Shown here: positions 46,322-58,205 of the stretch, piece by piece
Layout: every line of letters begins with the position of its first letter
Position numbering within the stretch: position 1 is the first letter of the stretch
DNA from: Dastarcus helophoroides
Taxonomy: Eukaryota > Arthropoda > Insecta > Coleoptera > Bothrideridae
Direction of reading: 5' to 3'
DNA: 64,000 nucleotides
Assembly (NCBI GenBank): GCA_028583605.1
Contig: CM053326.1
Coordinates: 36,116,931 to 36,180,930 of the forward strand
Position numbers and translations under genes: made by a program
The notes under the pieces: generated by a model
The model's database searches: none
What the model saw: only the letters and a program-made list of their open reading frames with translations
What the model was told of the DNA's origin: nothing

Positions 46322-48271
46322 TAGAGGCCGGATTTTAGGTAAAATCCTATGATCCTACCTTTTCAGCTTTTTTGGCGTTTTGCAGGCGCTATTGCCTAAA
46401 TTTAAATTTCGCTTGTTTTTTTCGTGTTTATACATGATTCAGACCTATTTTGAAAAAAATTTCCTTTCGATATAACCTTTTCAAGGTATTTTTACACTTC
46501 TGAAGAAGTTAAGCAGAAATATGTACTTCATAAAATAAGGATAATGACATACGCAGCGTTTTTTGACCATCATAACATAACAATAAGATGCTTTAAGTAT
46601 GAATTTCTAAAAAATGTGATTTAAAAACAATTACTCTTACGACCCACCCAGACCCTTTTAAGTTTTGCCTGTTATTGTGCCACAGGACAATTAAACTAGG
46701 TTGCTTAATTTCTAGTTTTCTAAAATTGCCCGAAGGATATTCATTTTTTAAAATTTATCTTTGAACTGTCTTGTGTAAAGTGCACTTGTGTGAAAAATGC
46801 CTCTAGCAAGACAAAATTAATCACTTAGTTTGAAGTGCACTGGAGAAAAATCATTTAATTATAGATGTTGAAAAACTTTTTGTAACAACTTAAATTATAA
46901 ATTATATCATAGCAAACGTTTGCAAGAAGAATGCAACCTAGACTACAAATTCATGCAGCCCTCCAGGCGTGTATAGTGAATCATAGGTAGCTGAATTACC
47001 AACAGTTGAAACACTGCCACCTAGCGAAGCGGTTGCTCTCTATGAGAGTTCCCAGAAGACAAGGATTCTATAATGCACAAACCAATAGGTTTGGTGGCCA
47101 TAGTTTCTCTATGGACCAATAGGTGGTAGTACTAAAGAGTCACTCGCTTGACACCTGTGATTGTTTTAGTACTTACTTGTCGGAACATTTATTAGCATTC
47201 GAGTTGGATATACCAAACTGACGAGATCTAACAAGATCGAAACCGGTATTCGGTTTCCAAACTTCGAATCTAATAAATAAAATATTCATTGGTCTGTGCA
47301 TTACAGAATAGCAAACGTTGTTTTCAAAAAAAAATATTATGTTAATTTCAATTACATGCAAAAATCTCATGTTATGCAACATCACATTCGTCCTTAAGCC
47401 AAAAAATTATAATGCAACAAATCCATTAGGTAAGGTCTTAAAAAATGTGTAAACATTCTTATTAAAACTCTAGATTAATCAAGTAGTCCCAATTTTCGTA
47501 ATTCTTTTATTGCAAAAATTTCTGGAAGAGAAAAATCCCCCTGAATAAGGAAAAACTACGAGTACGTTGTTTATGATTTTTATCGTAAAAATAATTTACT
47601 GCATTATTTTTCTTTCCCGAAAATAGGTAATATTGAAAAAAATGTACATTCTTTCAAAATATCCATCTTTTGAAGAAATTACAGACGTTGACTACATTCA
47701 CGCTAATGCTGGTTATCGAAGGCTTGTTATCGAATGAGAAAGATGTAATTTGGACAATGTCTGGCGATGCACAGACGAACTTTTTAAATTATGCGGAGCT
47801 AGAATAGGGCAGGGTAGAGTGTTTGCCCCCCTGACTCATACAGCTAAATGAAAATTTATATTTAACTGAGGAGACTTTTTTTTAATTTCCATTCATCAAA
47901 ATTCGTCCATCTTTGAGATATTGACATATTTTCAAAATATCGACTTATTTATGAAAATTCGTCTTTTTTCTGATTTATCTAATCTCAAAATTCATGGTTG
48001 TGTTTTTCAAAATTATACCATTTCTCAAAAATTTTTTTTTTTCGAAAATTTTGACTTTTCTTTCAATTTTGTCTTTCTGCAAATAATTGTTTATTAAGAT
48101 TTACTTTTTACTTCAAATTTTCAAGCAATATTCAAAATAGTCAATAATTTTTTAGCTTGTTAATTGTGGTTTTGACATTTTTAGTGCCTTTTTTAGCTGT
48201 TTGTTTTTGCCTAATTTCACATTTTCCTCACTTTTTTACCTTATTTGATTGTGCCTAAAATCCGGTCTTTA
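46322..48271. mobile_element. Non-autonomous hAT-type element, 1.95 kb
   Basis: The left end TAGAGGCCGGATTTTAGG and the right end (inverse TAAAGACCGGATTTTAGG) agree at 16 of 18 positions. GTAATTAC (46314-46321) and GTGATTAC (48272-48279) form an 8-bp target duplication with one mismatch, as for hAT elements. No transposase. It contains the inverted-repeat unit with a hammerhead-like motif at 47063-47311. Confidence 0.8.
47063..47311 (+). ncRNA. Family C inverted-repeat unit with hammerhead-like core
   Basis: GGATTCTATAATGCACAAACC (47063-) is inverted at 47289-47311. Inside, CTGACGA (47218-47224) is followed by a perfect five-pair hairpin GATCT-AACA-AGATC (47225-47238), GAAA (47239-47242), then ACCG/CGGT complementary bases (47242-47254). 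This is the order of the conserved hammerhead parts: CUGANGA, stem II with a G-C closing pair, GAAA, stem III. Outer bases ATTCGAGTTGG (47197-) and CCAAACTTCGAAT could form a distal stem I. Stem I next to the core is poor, so activity is uncertain. Confidence 0.45.
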
Positions 48272-48289
48272 GTGATTACAAATTTCAAC

Positions 48290-49604
48290 TGGAAATGTTA
48301 AGAAAAAAGTAATTTTTTCGGAAAGAACCTCCAAATCTAATTCAAGGTTTCTTGGAATTTCGACTTTTATTTGAACATTTTGGCTTTAGCCTCGATATTT
48401 CGTTTTAAAGTAAAAATTTAGGAAAAATTGAAATTTCGGCTTTAAATTTGAATTACTGTTTAAAGTCTCATATTTTGGAATTGTGCATTTTTTTCAATCC
48501 TTCCATTCTAATCCCTAAAATCATAACTTGAGACGCACACCAACGCGCCGCGCTCAGGGATGGATTCTCGAAACATTTGTGACTTTGTTGAAAATGTAGA
48601 CTTCAAAAATTTGTATTTTTATTTTGGAAATTGATGATTTTTTCTAAAGTGCTAATTTTTAAATATTTCGACCACTTTCTGAATATCTCGAAATGAGAAT
48701 TTCGACTTTTTGATACTTTCGACTTCTTTTTCAGATTTTTGCTTTTTTGAGGAATTTGGATTTTTTTGAAGATTTTGATTTTTGGAATTTATACTTTTTT
48801 CTACATTTCAACTTATATATTCTAAAATTTCCACTTATTTCAAACTTTTCATTTATTTTAAAATTTGACTTTTCCAAATTTAGCCTCAACCTGAAATTTT
48901 TAACGATTTCGAATTATTCAAGTTTAGTCCTCAAAACAGTTTACGAAAATACGAATTAACTCTTGTGCATTTTGCGCTATGAACATGTTATTTGTTATTT
49001 TTAACTGACTGCTGATTCGTATCTTTGATGCATCTGAGGTTTCTTTGTCAAAATTAACATAAAATTCTAATAATTAAAGAACGCACCTTCAAGGATTTAA
49101 TATGAATAAATTTTATAATGCGTAAAACAGGTTATGTATTGCAAAATTATTTACTCTTATCGATTGCATTCTTTATTAAATAGTAGTAACAATGATGAAT
49201 AATTGCAATGAAAAATGAGAGTAATTAGTTACATATCTTGCAACAGCACAAAGGTAAAAGTAGGTGGAATGGAAAGCCAATGTAACATTTTGGAAAATTA
49301 TATGATGTCATGGTGTAATTAGTAGACCAATGGATCAAATTTTTCCTAATTTGATAGAAGTAATTATTATTTCTTTTATATTCAGAGGTCATGAAACTCC
49401 AGCTATTACAAAGTGGTAATTTCTGCATTGGAAAGGCTTGGTTATTTCAGTATAAGACAATATAACCTTAATAGCGAATTGGCTTTAGTCGTTAGGAGAT
49501 AATGACGGTATCCACAGCGATCACTTTCAATCAGTCTAGTCACCATAATTTGTAATATCTCCGGCTGTATGGTTTCCAATAATCAAGTGTTTACGCCTCG
49601 TCAT
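48290..49604. other. AT-rich texture to ~48960, then intergenic
   Basis: 48290-48960 has the TTTCGA-type texture apart from a GC-rich patch ACCAACGCGCCGCGCTCAGG near 48540-48562. From 48960 to 49604 it looks single-copy; no coding exon. Confidence 0.4.
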
Positions 49605-49793
49605 TATAAAAGGAGTGAATGCCTTTGGAAAAATAAAAACAAGAATCGAGAAGATAACGGAAAGTACATTCGGGTAGGAGACTTCAACGTTGAGTGAGGA
49701 GCGTAACTTTTATTGCTGCAGTGTAAAAGTAATCGTGAGTGTTATAGAGTTGTGTATAGTGTAATACTCAGCCCACAGCAACTAAACGTAAGT
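49605..49793 (+). promoter_or_regulatory. TATA box and probable non-coding first exon with donor
   Basis: TATAAAAG at 49605-49612; about 30 nt downstream a moderately GC-richer stretch begins (about 49636-49787) and ends in AAAC|GTAAGTAAAA, a strong donor at 49788. No ATG in it opens a long frame. This looks like a pol II core promoter and 5'-UTR exon of a plus-strand gene whose coding exons lie beyond the window; a splice-acceptor-like TTTTGCAG closes the window at 63993-64000. Confidence 0.5.
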
Positions 49794-51396
49794 AAAATTA
49801 TGGTAGCATTTATCCGGCTTTTTCTGTCGCTATTGCATAATTTCTTATGTCACCTAAAACATAAAGAGGCAAACTTGCAAATTGATTACCACTAATGTTT
49901 GCTAATATTCATAAACGTGTGTACACTGTGAGAACAGCTTATTAACTGAAATTAGCTAAAGCAAGTAAAAGCTTTATTTTTTATTTGTGATTAATTTATC
50001 TGCCTCGTGCGGCATTTGCGCCTTATATTGCTAATATCTATCAATTATTTAAAGCCAAAGCTATATTTTGAGGTGTGCGTAATATTGTCATGTTCTTGTC
50101 GTGAGAAACTACGAAAAATATATAAACATTTGATTATTTTAAAGTTATTGCTCCTTCTATGTTAATTGCTCAAAATGTTGAAGAAAAATTGCTTTTATTT
50201 ACTCGTTCAATGAAATATTTTGTCGACCCTTCAAAACGACTTGCTATTTTGTTCTTAGAATGTTGCTAGGTATATTTTGTTTCCTAATAGAGCGCATCTA
50301 ATAGTTATTGTGAGTTGAGGTGACCCAGAAATCGTAAATAATGTTTATCCTCACTATTTTTCACCCTCCCTTTTCCAAGTAATACATGTAAAGGTCAGCT
50401 TAATCCTTCCTCCACAATAACTCAAAGGTTACGTAGCTTTTTGCACTAATAATGAAATTTTATAGAAGATGTAATTAATAATTTCATTTAATTCATTTTT
50501 TTTACTCGAATATGTCAATAATTATACTTATAATAAATGCAATTTTTGAGATGTCAATTTAATCGAAAAATTTTTTCTTTTCGATTCAAACCAAAAGTTG
50601 GAACTATTTTATGAAATTTCCCCAAAAAAAAAAAATGTTTTTTTGCAAAAGTAGAGTTTTGGAGCAAACAAGATTAGACTTTTATTATTGCTTGACTTTA
50701 AAATTCTTCTTAAAATTGCAACACTAAGCATGAGCAATAAGCATTTTTGTCCAAAGGTTCCAAGTTCAACAAAGTCAACATTTTCAGAAATCTTAAGTTT
50801 ACGAGCTTAGAATTAAAATTTTAGGAAAGAAAAAATAAAAAAAACTGACTAGATTCGAAATTTCAAATTTAGCCACCTAGAATATTTACAGTTTTAACCA
50901 AATCTCGGTTATAAATACGCGGTGTTGCACGAAACATTAACAAATCTAAAAAAAGTCTCAATTCAGAAATTAGAAGCGAAAAAATCTTGAGAAATAAACA
51001 GAATCTTAGGTCATTTTGAATTATAAGAACAAACTCATTTTCAGTTAGTTATTAAACATATTATTCAACGGAGTGATCCATAACACTGACCCCTAGATCG
51101 ATCCATCAAAGCACTAAATTCTCCCTTATTACATTCTTTATCATTATTATTTTATGGTATGCACAGGGTATATGAGAAAAAGCGTGTGCAGAGTTTCATA
51201 TGGTTCATAAGGCTGAAATTCTAAAATCGTGACTGTTTACTGTAACAAACGAAAAATTGTAAAGTACACTTCAGGGGTAGTTTTTGGCAGCACTGATTAA
51301 ATTTAGAATATTGAAACTCACCACTTTTAACTTCGCAATCTAAAAGTCCAGGCTATTTAAATTTATTTACTTCAAGGGCCCATTTTTAATTCATTT
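49794..51396. other. Intron or intergenic sequence; TTTCGA-type texture at 50500-51060
   Basis: No gene or recognisable element other than AT-rich texture. Confidence 0.4.
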
Positions 51397-51398
51397 TT

Positions 51399-51441
51399 TT
51401 TAAAGTTTAATCCACTCGCAAAGGGCAAAACCATTATACCT
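51399..51441 (-). repeat. 43-bp extreme 3' end of the main non-LTR family
   Basis: TTAAAGTTTAATCCACTCGC followed by AAAGGGCAAAACCATTATAC equals the last bases of the family. A near-complete truncation; directly abuts the Jockey-like element. Confidence 0.7.
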
Positions 51442-51828
51442 TCTATTGAGAAGTTGTTGAAATTATTATGATCCCTAAATCTAGGAAAAAGCTAGGAGAC
51501 GTTTCGTCGTACAGATCCATAAGTCTGCTACCAATACTTTCAAAAGTATTTGAGAAATTGTATGTCAAAAAACTCCATATGATAATAAAAGACATAAAAA
51601 TTATCTCAGACTACAATTGGAATTTAGAAAGAAACATGGAACAATAGAACAAGTTTCCAGAATGGTCAACAAAATTAACAAGATTAAATACCAAAAGATA
51701 GTCTGCCGCAGCATTCCTGGACACATGACAAGCTTTCAACAAAGTATGGCAGAGTGAATTGCAAGTAAAACTAAAGAAGCTCCTTCCTCATCCTCATTAC
51801 CAACTGCTCAAATCGTATTTAACAGACC

Positions 51829-52105
51829 CATCTCATCAGCTACTCATACTATATCAAGCTCAAGTTAGGCCAACACTAGAATACCCTTCCCATGTTTGAG
51901 TTCAGTCCCAAAGCACACTTTAGCTCTTTTGGATTCAATTCAAAGAAGAGCGATTCCCCTAATTGATGACGAGAGTTTGACCGATTCTCTCGAAACACTA
52001 GAGCACAAGCGGATGGTTGGTGACTTACCTCTTTTTTGTACTATCATGGGAGATGCTCGCAGGAACTTATAGAATTGATCCTCCCAAGGGCTAGATTTTT
52101 AAGGC
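51829..52105 (+). mobile_element. Fragment of the main non-LTR family inside the Jockey-like copy
   Basis: Encodes QAQVRPTLEYPSHV, ALLDSIQRRAIPLIDDESLT and LETLEHKRMVGDLPLF, matching 62800-63060 in the same order, and ends in an A-run after ARFLRH. It separates the motif A and motif B parts of the Jockey-like element. Confidence 0.75.
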
Positions 52106-52712
52106 ATTAAACTTGTAAAAAAAAGGTGTTTATTTGTGAAACAAGGCAACAAATTTTCCGATTTACACCCCATATTGTCCAGCGTCTCTCAGGGTTTTAT
52201 CCTCGGTCCTGTATTAAATCTTTTACATACGGAAGACCTAGTAATAACAAGAATCACCGCTGTTGCCGCATTATGCTAATGATACTGCTATCTTGGCATC
52301 TCACATTGATCCATCCTCTGTTTCAAGAATCCTTCAGCATAACCTAAACAAAATTCAGAACTGGCTGAAAACATCGCCAATTAAGGTCAACGAAAGCACA
52401 TTCACCCATGTAACATGTACTTTACGCAGCAGAACATGTCCTCATGAAAGAATAAACATCTCCCAACTTCAACAAGCAGAAGATGCGAGATGCCTTGGTA
52501 TGCAACTGGATCGATGCCTTACATGAAAAAAACATATATTTACCAAACGAAAACAACTGGGTCTTAAACTGAGTGAGACAAATGTATCGGCTCATTGGTC
52601 GTAGATCCATGCTGTCATTGGACAATAAGGTATTGCTATTCAAAATTATAATAAAACCTGTATGGACTTATGGCATTCAATTATGGGGCACTACCAGTAA
52701 TTTTAACATAGC

Positions 52713-53143
52713 AGTACTGGATATACTTCTTCCGGGATTAGACCGTGTCAAAGAACTACTAAAAGTGTTCGACGTTTCGCCCACCATCGTAGGGGGCTTC
52801 TTCAGGAACAAAGAAAGAAACAATAAATAAAAAGAGAAATATAAGGAAATATGCAAAAAGGAAAGAATGAAAAGGCCAATTTCAAACTTTAGAGCACGGT
52901 AACTCATTATGTCCACCATACCAGAGGCAAAACTCTTCTAAATTGAAAATTGGTACAAAGGATAAGAAAGTTTAGACAGAAGAGCACGGTAACTCAGTAT
53001 GTCCACCATACCAGAGGCGAAACTTTTCTGAAGAAGCCCCCTACGATAATGGGCGAAACGTCAAACACTTTTAGTAGTTCTTTGACACGGTCCAATTCCG
53101 GAAGAAGTATATCCTGTACTGACTCTGGCCATGGAAGCCTTCG
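52713..53143 (+). mobile_element. Palindromic element, family B (copy 2, complete)
   Basis: Inserted in the Jockey-like coding region between NFNIA and AMLQRF, with a 10-bp duplication TTAACATAGC / TTATCATAGC (52703-52712, 53144-53153). Arms of ~90 bp (52713-52800 and 53024-53115) are inverted; between them lie two ~85-bp tandem units (GAGCACGGTAACTC, GTCCACCATACCAGAGGC). A ~25-bp asymmetric tail ends CCTTCG. The right arm has CTGAAGA (53028-53034), GCCC/GGGC (53036-53054) and GAAAC (53055-53059). Confidence 0.85.
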
Positions 53144-53576
53144 TTATCATAGCAATGCTCCAAAGATTTCAAACCAAAGTTTTAAGAGCTATCGCCGATG
53201 AACCCTATTACATCTCCAATGACATCTACAAGACATCCACTTGGAATCCATCAAGGAAGCAATTTACCTAATCAGAGTTCGATACAATAAATAAGTGTAT
53301 TTGCACCCCAATGTGCTTGCTAACTAATTAAATATTTGCAATCCCAACGAAGTGCATAGTCTGAAACGACTGTTGCCACCCGACCTAAATTCACTGACTA
53401 CATAAGTGTAGAGATCGGAACTTTTAATTTTGAACTTTTTTTTATTATTGTTACTTAATCAAAATTGTTTGTAGGTTATGATTTAGAAATATTCAAAGAA
53501 GATCACTCACTAGAGTGATACTCTACATGTTCTCTTCTCTTTCGAATTTTCGCCACATACCACTAGGAGTAGAAGA

Positions 53577-54545
53577 AAAGTATGCCTCAGAGCACCGCAA
53601 GTAGAATGCAGATACAAGGATAGATGGCGATGAACCGTCTTCGGGTTGTAATTTTTAGGAAAAACTCCGTTCGGTAACGAATTCCATAGCTTGTAACTTC
53701 TATAGAAAAATGAGTCTCCATAGACAGAAGTCCTTACTTTGTCAAGCTGGATCTTACAGGAATTTGCTGCTTCTAATCGTTTAGTATGCCTTAAAAATCT
53801 TACCCTCTGAGGGATCAATGCTATTAGTTCCTCTAAGCATCTCCCATGAAAGTACTTGTAGAAAATAGAGAAGAGTTACCAACCATCCGCCTGTGCTCTG
53901 GTGTTTCGAGAAAATCGACAAACTCTTGTCATCAATTAGGAATTAGATAAATCGCTTTTCTTTGAATTGAATTCAAAAGAGCCAAAGTGTGCTTTGGGGC
54001 TGAACTCCAAACATGAGAAAAGTATTCTACTGTTGGCCTAACTTGAGCCTTGTAAAGAGTGAGTGGCAGATGAAATGTGAAGTAATTTCTTGCTCTAAAA
54101 AAAGAAGACCTAATTTCAGCAGACTTGGCAATGGCGCGCACGTGATCGTTCCAAGAGAAGTTAGTGCTCGCATTTACTCCTAGGGTAGACAGATTAAATC
54201 CCATCGGGAGTTGCATTATCCCTCGATGTTTTCTTAGAGAAAATCGCGGCCTGAGCGCATTGAAGTCGACCAGATTTTCCTTACTTCATTCCATAATGGT
54301 TTCGAGATCCCGATTAATCATCTGCATCTGCTGTTCCATTAGATGACCTGAAGCAGCGACAGATAATAGTTTGTCGGAGAAAAAAGATGACACCAGGCTT
54401 CTGCGCAGTCGTATAACGGATTGGAAGTTGAATCTAAGAGATCGTTTATGTGTACCACAAACAGAGTAGAGACAGGAGAGACCCTGGGGCACCCCTACAT
54501 TAATCGCAAATGTCTCTGAAGAAACGTCATCAACAACAATCTGAA
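53577..54545 (-). pseudogene. Non-LTR retrotransposon, main family (copy 4)
   Basis: The minus strand reads INVGVPQG (motif B), SKAFD region lost, FNLSTLGVNASTNFSWNDHV, YKAQVRPTVEYFSHVWSSAP, LLNSIQRKAIYLI, then RVRFLRHT and VRTSVYGDSFFYRSYKLWN. Frameshifts and small deletions throughout. The extreme 3' tail is absent. Confidence 0.8.
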
Positions 54546-55422
54546 AAGAGAAATACTTCCAATACACGCAAAAAAACAAATCTATTAATATAGTGTAATG
54601 GCATGTAGTTGTTGGGTGTAGACATCACACCGTAATCAGTTTCTAACTGGCACAAGCCAATTTTTAAAACTGGTAACAATTTAATACTAATTGGACCGTA
54701 TTGACTAAAAAGATGAATATACTCTGGACAACATTTTTGAAAATAGGCAAATATACAGAAGCGTCATTTTAATTATGATTGTGGCACATTAACATTTTAG
54801 TTTCGTAATACAAAGAGGAAATGAAACGTTTTAACCAGAATAAATGACTTACGTAACACTAGATCTAAAAGAGATGTTAACATACATACAAGAACTAGCA
54901 ACCTGATTTCTTATGAGATAATAAGAAACGGAAGTGTTCAAGTAAGTGGGCTTTAATTTTAACTACAAAGCTTTGAGTAAGCTAAATAATTTTGCTGCAA
55001 ATTCTACCAATAAAATAGGCAAATTTTAAAAAATAAAAGCCAGTAGTATAAGTTTTATTCGCTATTAATATGATTGGAGACTTGTGTTAACTTTAGCCTA
55101 TTATTTGTAATACATTATCTGTAGGAGAAAATGTAGTTTCTAGAGTAGAGTTACTATCCATTGAAGAAAAGGCAGATTAATGAAGCTAAATACAATGCCA
55201 AATCATCCAACCTATAATTCAGTGATAAACTGATAGTATATTCCACAGATTTAAGTTCTGTTTTGATGTGAAAACCTAATTGCAACTATCGGATATTTAA
55301 ATGACAGAAATCATCAAGTTTGCTGCGATTTTATATTAGAAGAGGACCCAATGAAAAAGGCTATTTTGATAAGCCAAATGTATTTTTCATTTTTGGAACC
55401 TTATTGACTCGTCTTGAATTAT
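54546..55422. other. Intergenic, nothing recognised
   Basis: AT-rich single-copy-looking sequence. Confidence 0.4.
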
Positions 55423-55554
55423 ACATCAAATTCATTTTAGCTTATCGAACCCAGTTTGTAAGATATTTAAAGTATATAATAATAATAATAATAATAATGA
55501 TATAATTTAAATATCTTACAAATTGGGCTAAGTAAGCTAAAATGAATTTGATGT
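55423..55554. repeat. Palindrome: 49-bp arms around an ATA microsatellite
   Basis: ACATCAAATTCATTTTAGCT (55423-) through ATATTTAAA (55471) is inverted at 55506-55554 with a few mismatches. The loop is (ATA)n at about 55474-55500. Could be a hairpin MITE remnant or a cruciform-forming repeat. Confidence 0.7.
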
Positions 55555-55708
55555 TATGTCAAATATCTCTGCAATCTTTGACGTTTTGTTTATGCAAAGA
55601 GTTAGAATTTTGCAACTGGTTTTCCAAACCAAAAGAAAATTTTTTAGAAAGTTATTTTCTTCGCTGAATTAACGAGATAAAACAGTAAACAAATTTCATG
55701 AAAAAGTA

Positions 55709-56468
55709 CAGTAAATCTCCGCTTAACGCGGGGGTTACGTTCCAACCAAATAGAGCGGTATACGAAATAGCGTTAAACGAGTTCATCTCTTCATGTTCTT
55801 AATGGGGTTAGGGGAAAACGGGTGTAAAAAGCAAGTCATCATTCATGTTTAGATCATTCGGATTCTTCTGCATTTCCAATTTTCCGCTTTCTCATCAAGA
55901 AAGCGCCTAATGTCATTTGTATTTTTCTTGAGTTCCTATAAGAAGTTGTGAACATGTGGGAAAGGCATCCATGGTATCTTCTATTGCCTTTGAACTCCTA
56001 TCAAAATCCGCTTCATTTTCAATAAATTGGTTTATAATTTCTGTTATAGTGGCTAACCTGGTTTTTATAAATGCCGTTGACAATTTTTTTTGTTCTTCAA
56101 ATTCACTATTTTCAATATTTTTGTGTTGTTCTTGATCCACTATTTCCTTGAGCTCATCATTAACATTTCTTTGAGAACTTCCACATTTCTAAACCTGTTT
56201 GTTTCGCTAATTCGACTATTTAGTTTATATCAACAAAGTTTCTAGTGTCACCGTCCTCGTTTAGATCTTGCCAAATAGTTTTGCACACTTCGTTCAAACC
56301 TTTTTTCGTAACCTCATTAAAAAAAAAGTGTATATGTATGTTGTATGTACTTTAAATTTAGGGGAAGCCCAGTGGTGCCTGCAATTTTCAAGTAATCTCA
56401 TTGTTTCAATAAAAAAGCGTTAAACCGAAACAGCGCTAAACGGAGCAGCGTTAAGTGGAGTGCTACTG
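55709..56468 (-). mobile_element. pogo/Tigger-type DNA transposon remnant
   Basis: The ends CAGTAAATCTCCGCTTAACGC and the inverse of GCGTTAAGTGGAGTGCTACTG are typical of pogo/Tigger elements. TA lies on both sides (55707-55708, 56469-56470). It carries the C-terminal end of a transposase on the minus strand. Confidence 0.8.
55870..56330 (-). pseudogene. Tigger-type transposase, C-terminal remnant
   Basis: The minus strand reads VCKTIWQDLNEDG (the WxxL region after the DDE domain), a stop and frameshift, then DQEQHKNIENSEF, LATITEIINQFIENEADFDR and AIEDTMDAFPTCSQLL. Family members end with such an acidic helical tail. The DNA-binding and catalytic parts are missing. Confidence 0.6.
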
Positions 56469-56470
56469 TA

Positions 56471-58087
56471 TCTGGAATATTGATAATAATTCCTAGGGCA
56501 AAAGAGATTACATGCAGAAATATATGGGTATTTGTTGGTTAAGATGACCATAGGTACAATAATACGCAACAATAATTCTTTATAATATTTATGTAGCTTG
56601 TCTCTTTTTTTCCCTTAAAACCTAGAATTGTTCTCCTTTGTTTTTTTTTTCCATTGCATCGCTAGATTGCAACAACTCATTGGCGGGAGTAAACTGTTGC
56701 AAGTTGCTTAACAACAAAGACTTTTGGGTAAAATATATTCACATCCTCATGTTTATACTATTCGTTTGGAAATATTAAATTTAATTAATAAAGTTAAAAA
56801 TTCCAACATGAAATCCGAATTGTTTTTTAAATTTTTATTTTTTTAAAATTCAATTGGAGCCGAAATTTCGACAAAAGGTAAAATCGAGTTTTCTACAAAA
56901 ATATTGATTTTTTTTCGGATTTGCTGATGCAAAAAAAGGTCATACATTTTCTGTAGGGTCTCCGTGCAATTACACATTTTGCACACCCTTAAATCCTGCA
57001 CCGAATGCTACAGTTAATTTGAACATTAAAAAGGCACTTCTATTTCCCAGATTTAAGTTTTCACTATAGTTGGCAAGACCCCATGACGGTGTAATTTTAT
57101 ATTTTTTAAAATATCCATTTATCACCATCAATATTGAAAGAAATATGATTTTTACTGTAGAAAAAGGTCCTTAATCTAAGTAAATAATGGTTCAAAGAAG
57201 AAGAAATATGCTTTCCACTGTAGAAAATATACCTTCAGGTAGATTTATATCAGTTCAAATCACCCAAGCAGTCATTTAGATAAAAATGTAGTTTTAAGTA
57301 CATTTTATTTGTAGGAATAACCCTATTATACGCTTGGAGCACTGCGAGTAACAGAAGAAAATAATTAATTTTAATAACTTGTTTAAATGTCTAATACTTG
57401 CATGCAATATTAATATTTGCGTAGAATTTTAAGCAAATACGTTGGCATATCTCCAACAATCGTAATAACGCAACTCTCAAGAGCAAGCAAAATTTTAGAA
57501 CAACAGCATTATGTTCAGTTGTATTTATTTATGTTGGAAAATGTTCTCAAAATCCAAAAAATGGATGTTAATGGACATTTGACACTCAACATGGAAATGT
57601 GCAAGATATTTTATTTTCCAGTGCAATAAAACAGGAAATGAGATTGAATTATTACGTAAAATGGACATGTTTGATATCATTTAATTAATAGTAATCAAAT
57701 TAACATCCGCTTACATGTTATTAGAAAAGCAAAATATATCTCATTTAATGCGGTTTGTAGATTTGGAAAATTAACAAGGTTTTTTTTTAATAAAAACTAA
57801 AATTATGTGGAACACGATCAATGTAGCATAAAGTGATGCAGGTCGTACCAAGGTAACTCATTAAAATATTATTTTGAGTACTTAAATGCTGGCATTATAT
57901 TTGTTTAGTGCAAAATTGTATTACCGGTCTATTTTTCAACACTCTCAAAACCTGTTATTAATTTGTTTAGGGTTTTGATATTTCAAAATTAATATAATAT
58001 TTTGAGATGTTATAAAAAATGCAATAAAATATTTTTATTCAATTAACATTTTTATCTGAATTACATTGATCTGATCGATGAATATAC
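56471..58087. other. Intergenic; tiny relic of the main non-LTR 3' UTR at ~57315-57352
   Basis: GGAATAACCCTATTATACGC followed by GGAGCACTGCGAGTA matches part of the non-LTR 3' UTR. Otherwise AT-rich sequence with no gene. Confidence 0.45.
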
Positions 58088-58190
58088 AAAAATTGAAATA
58101 CAGAACTTGTCCCCTGAAACCAAGAAAGATTAAAAAACACAACAAAGGTTGCTCTAACGCGTTTCCACAGCCAAGTCAGCTTCAGAAAGA
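58088..58190 (-). repeat. Half copy of the family A terminal unit
   Basis: TTGAAATACAGAACTTGTCC, CCAAGAAAGATTAAAAAAC and GCTCTAACGCGTTTCCACAG reproduce the left (inverted) arm and stop at the centre. TGAATAT occurs on both sides (58078 and 58198) and may be a target duplication. Confidence 0.7.
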
Positions 58191-58205
58191 AAAAAAGTGA
58201 ATATG

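Larger units (their letters stand above)
51442..53410 (+). pseudogene. Second Jockey-like element, interrupted by two insertions
   Basis: Reads VVEIIMIPKSRKKLGDVSSY, ISLLPILSKVFEKLY, AFNKVWQSELQVKL (RT motif A region), then after an inserted fragment SSVSQGFILGPVLN (motif B region), HYANDTAILASHIDPSSV (motif C with the second catalytic Asp changed to Asn), LGMQLDRCLT, MYRLIGRRSMLSLDNKVLLF and KPVWTYGIQLWGTTS. After the family B insertion it resumes AMLQRFQTKVLRAIADEPYY. Stops and frameshifts are frequent. Only the RT C-terminal half is present. Confidence 0.8.
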
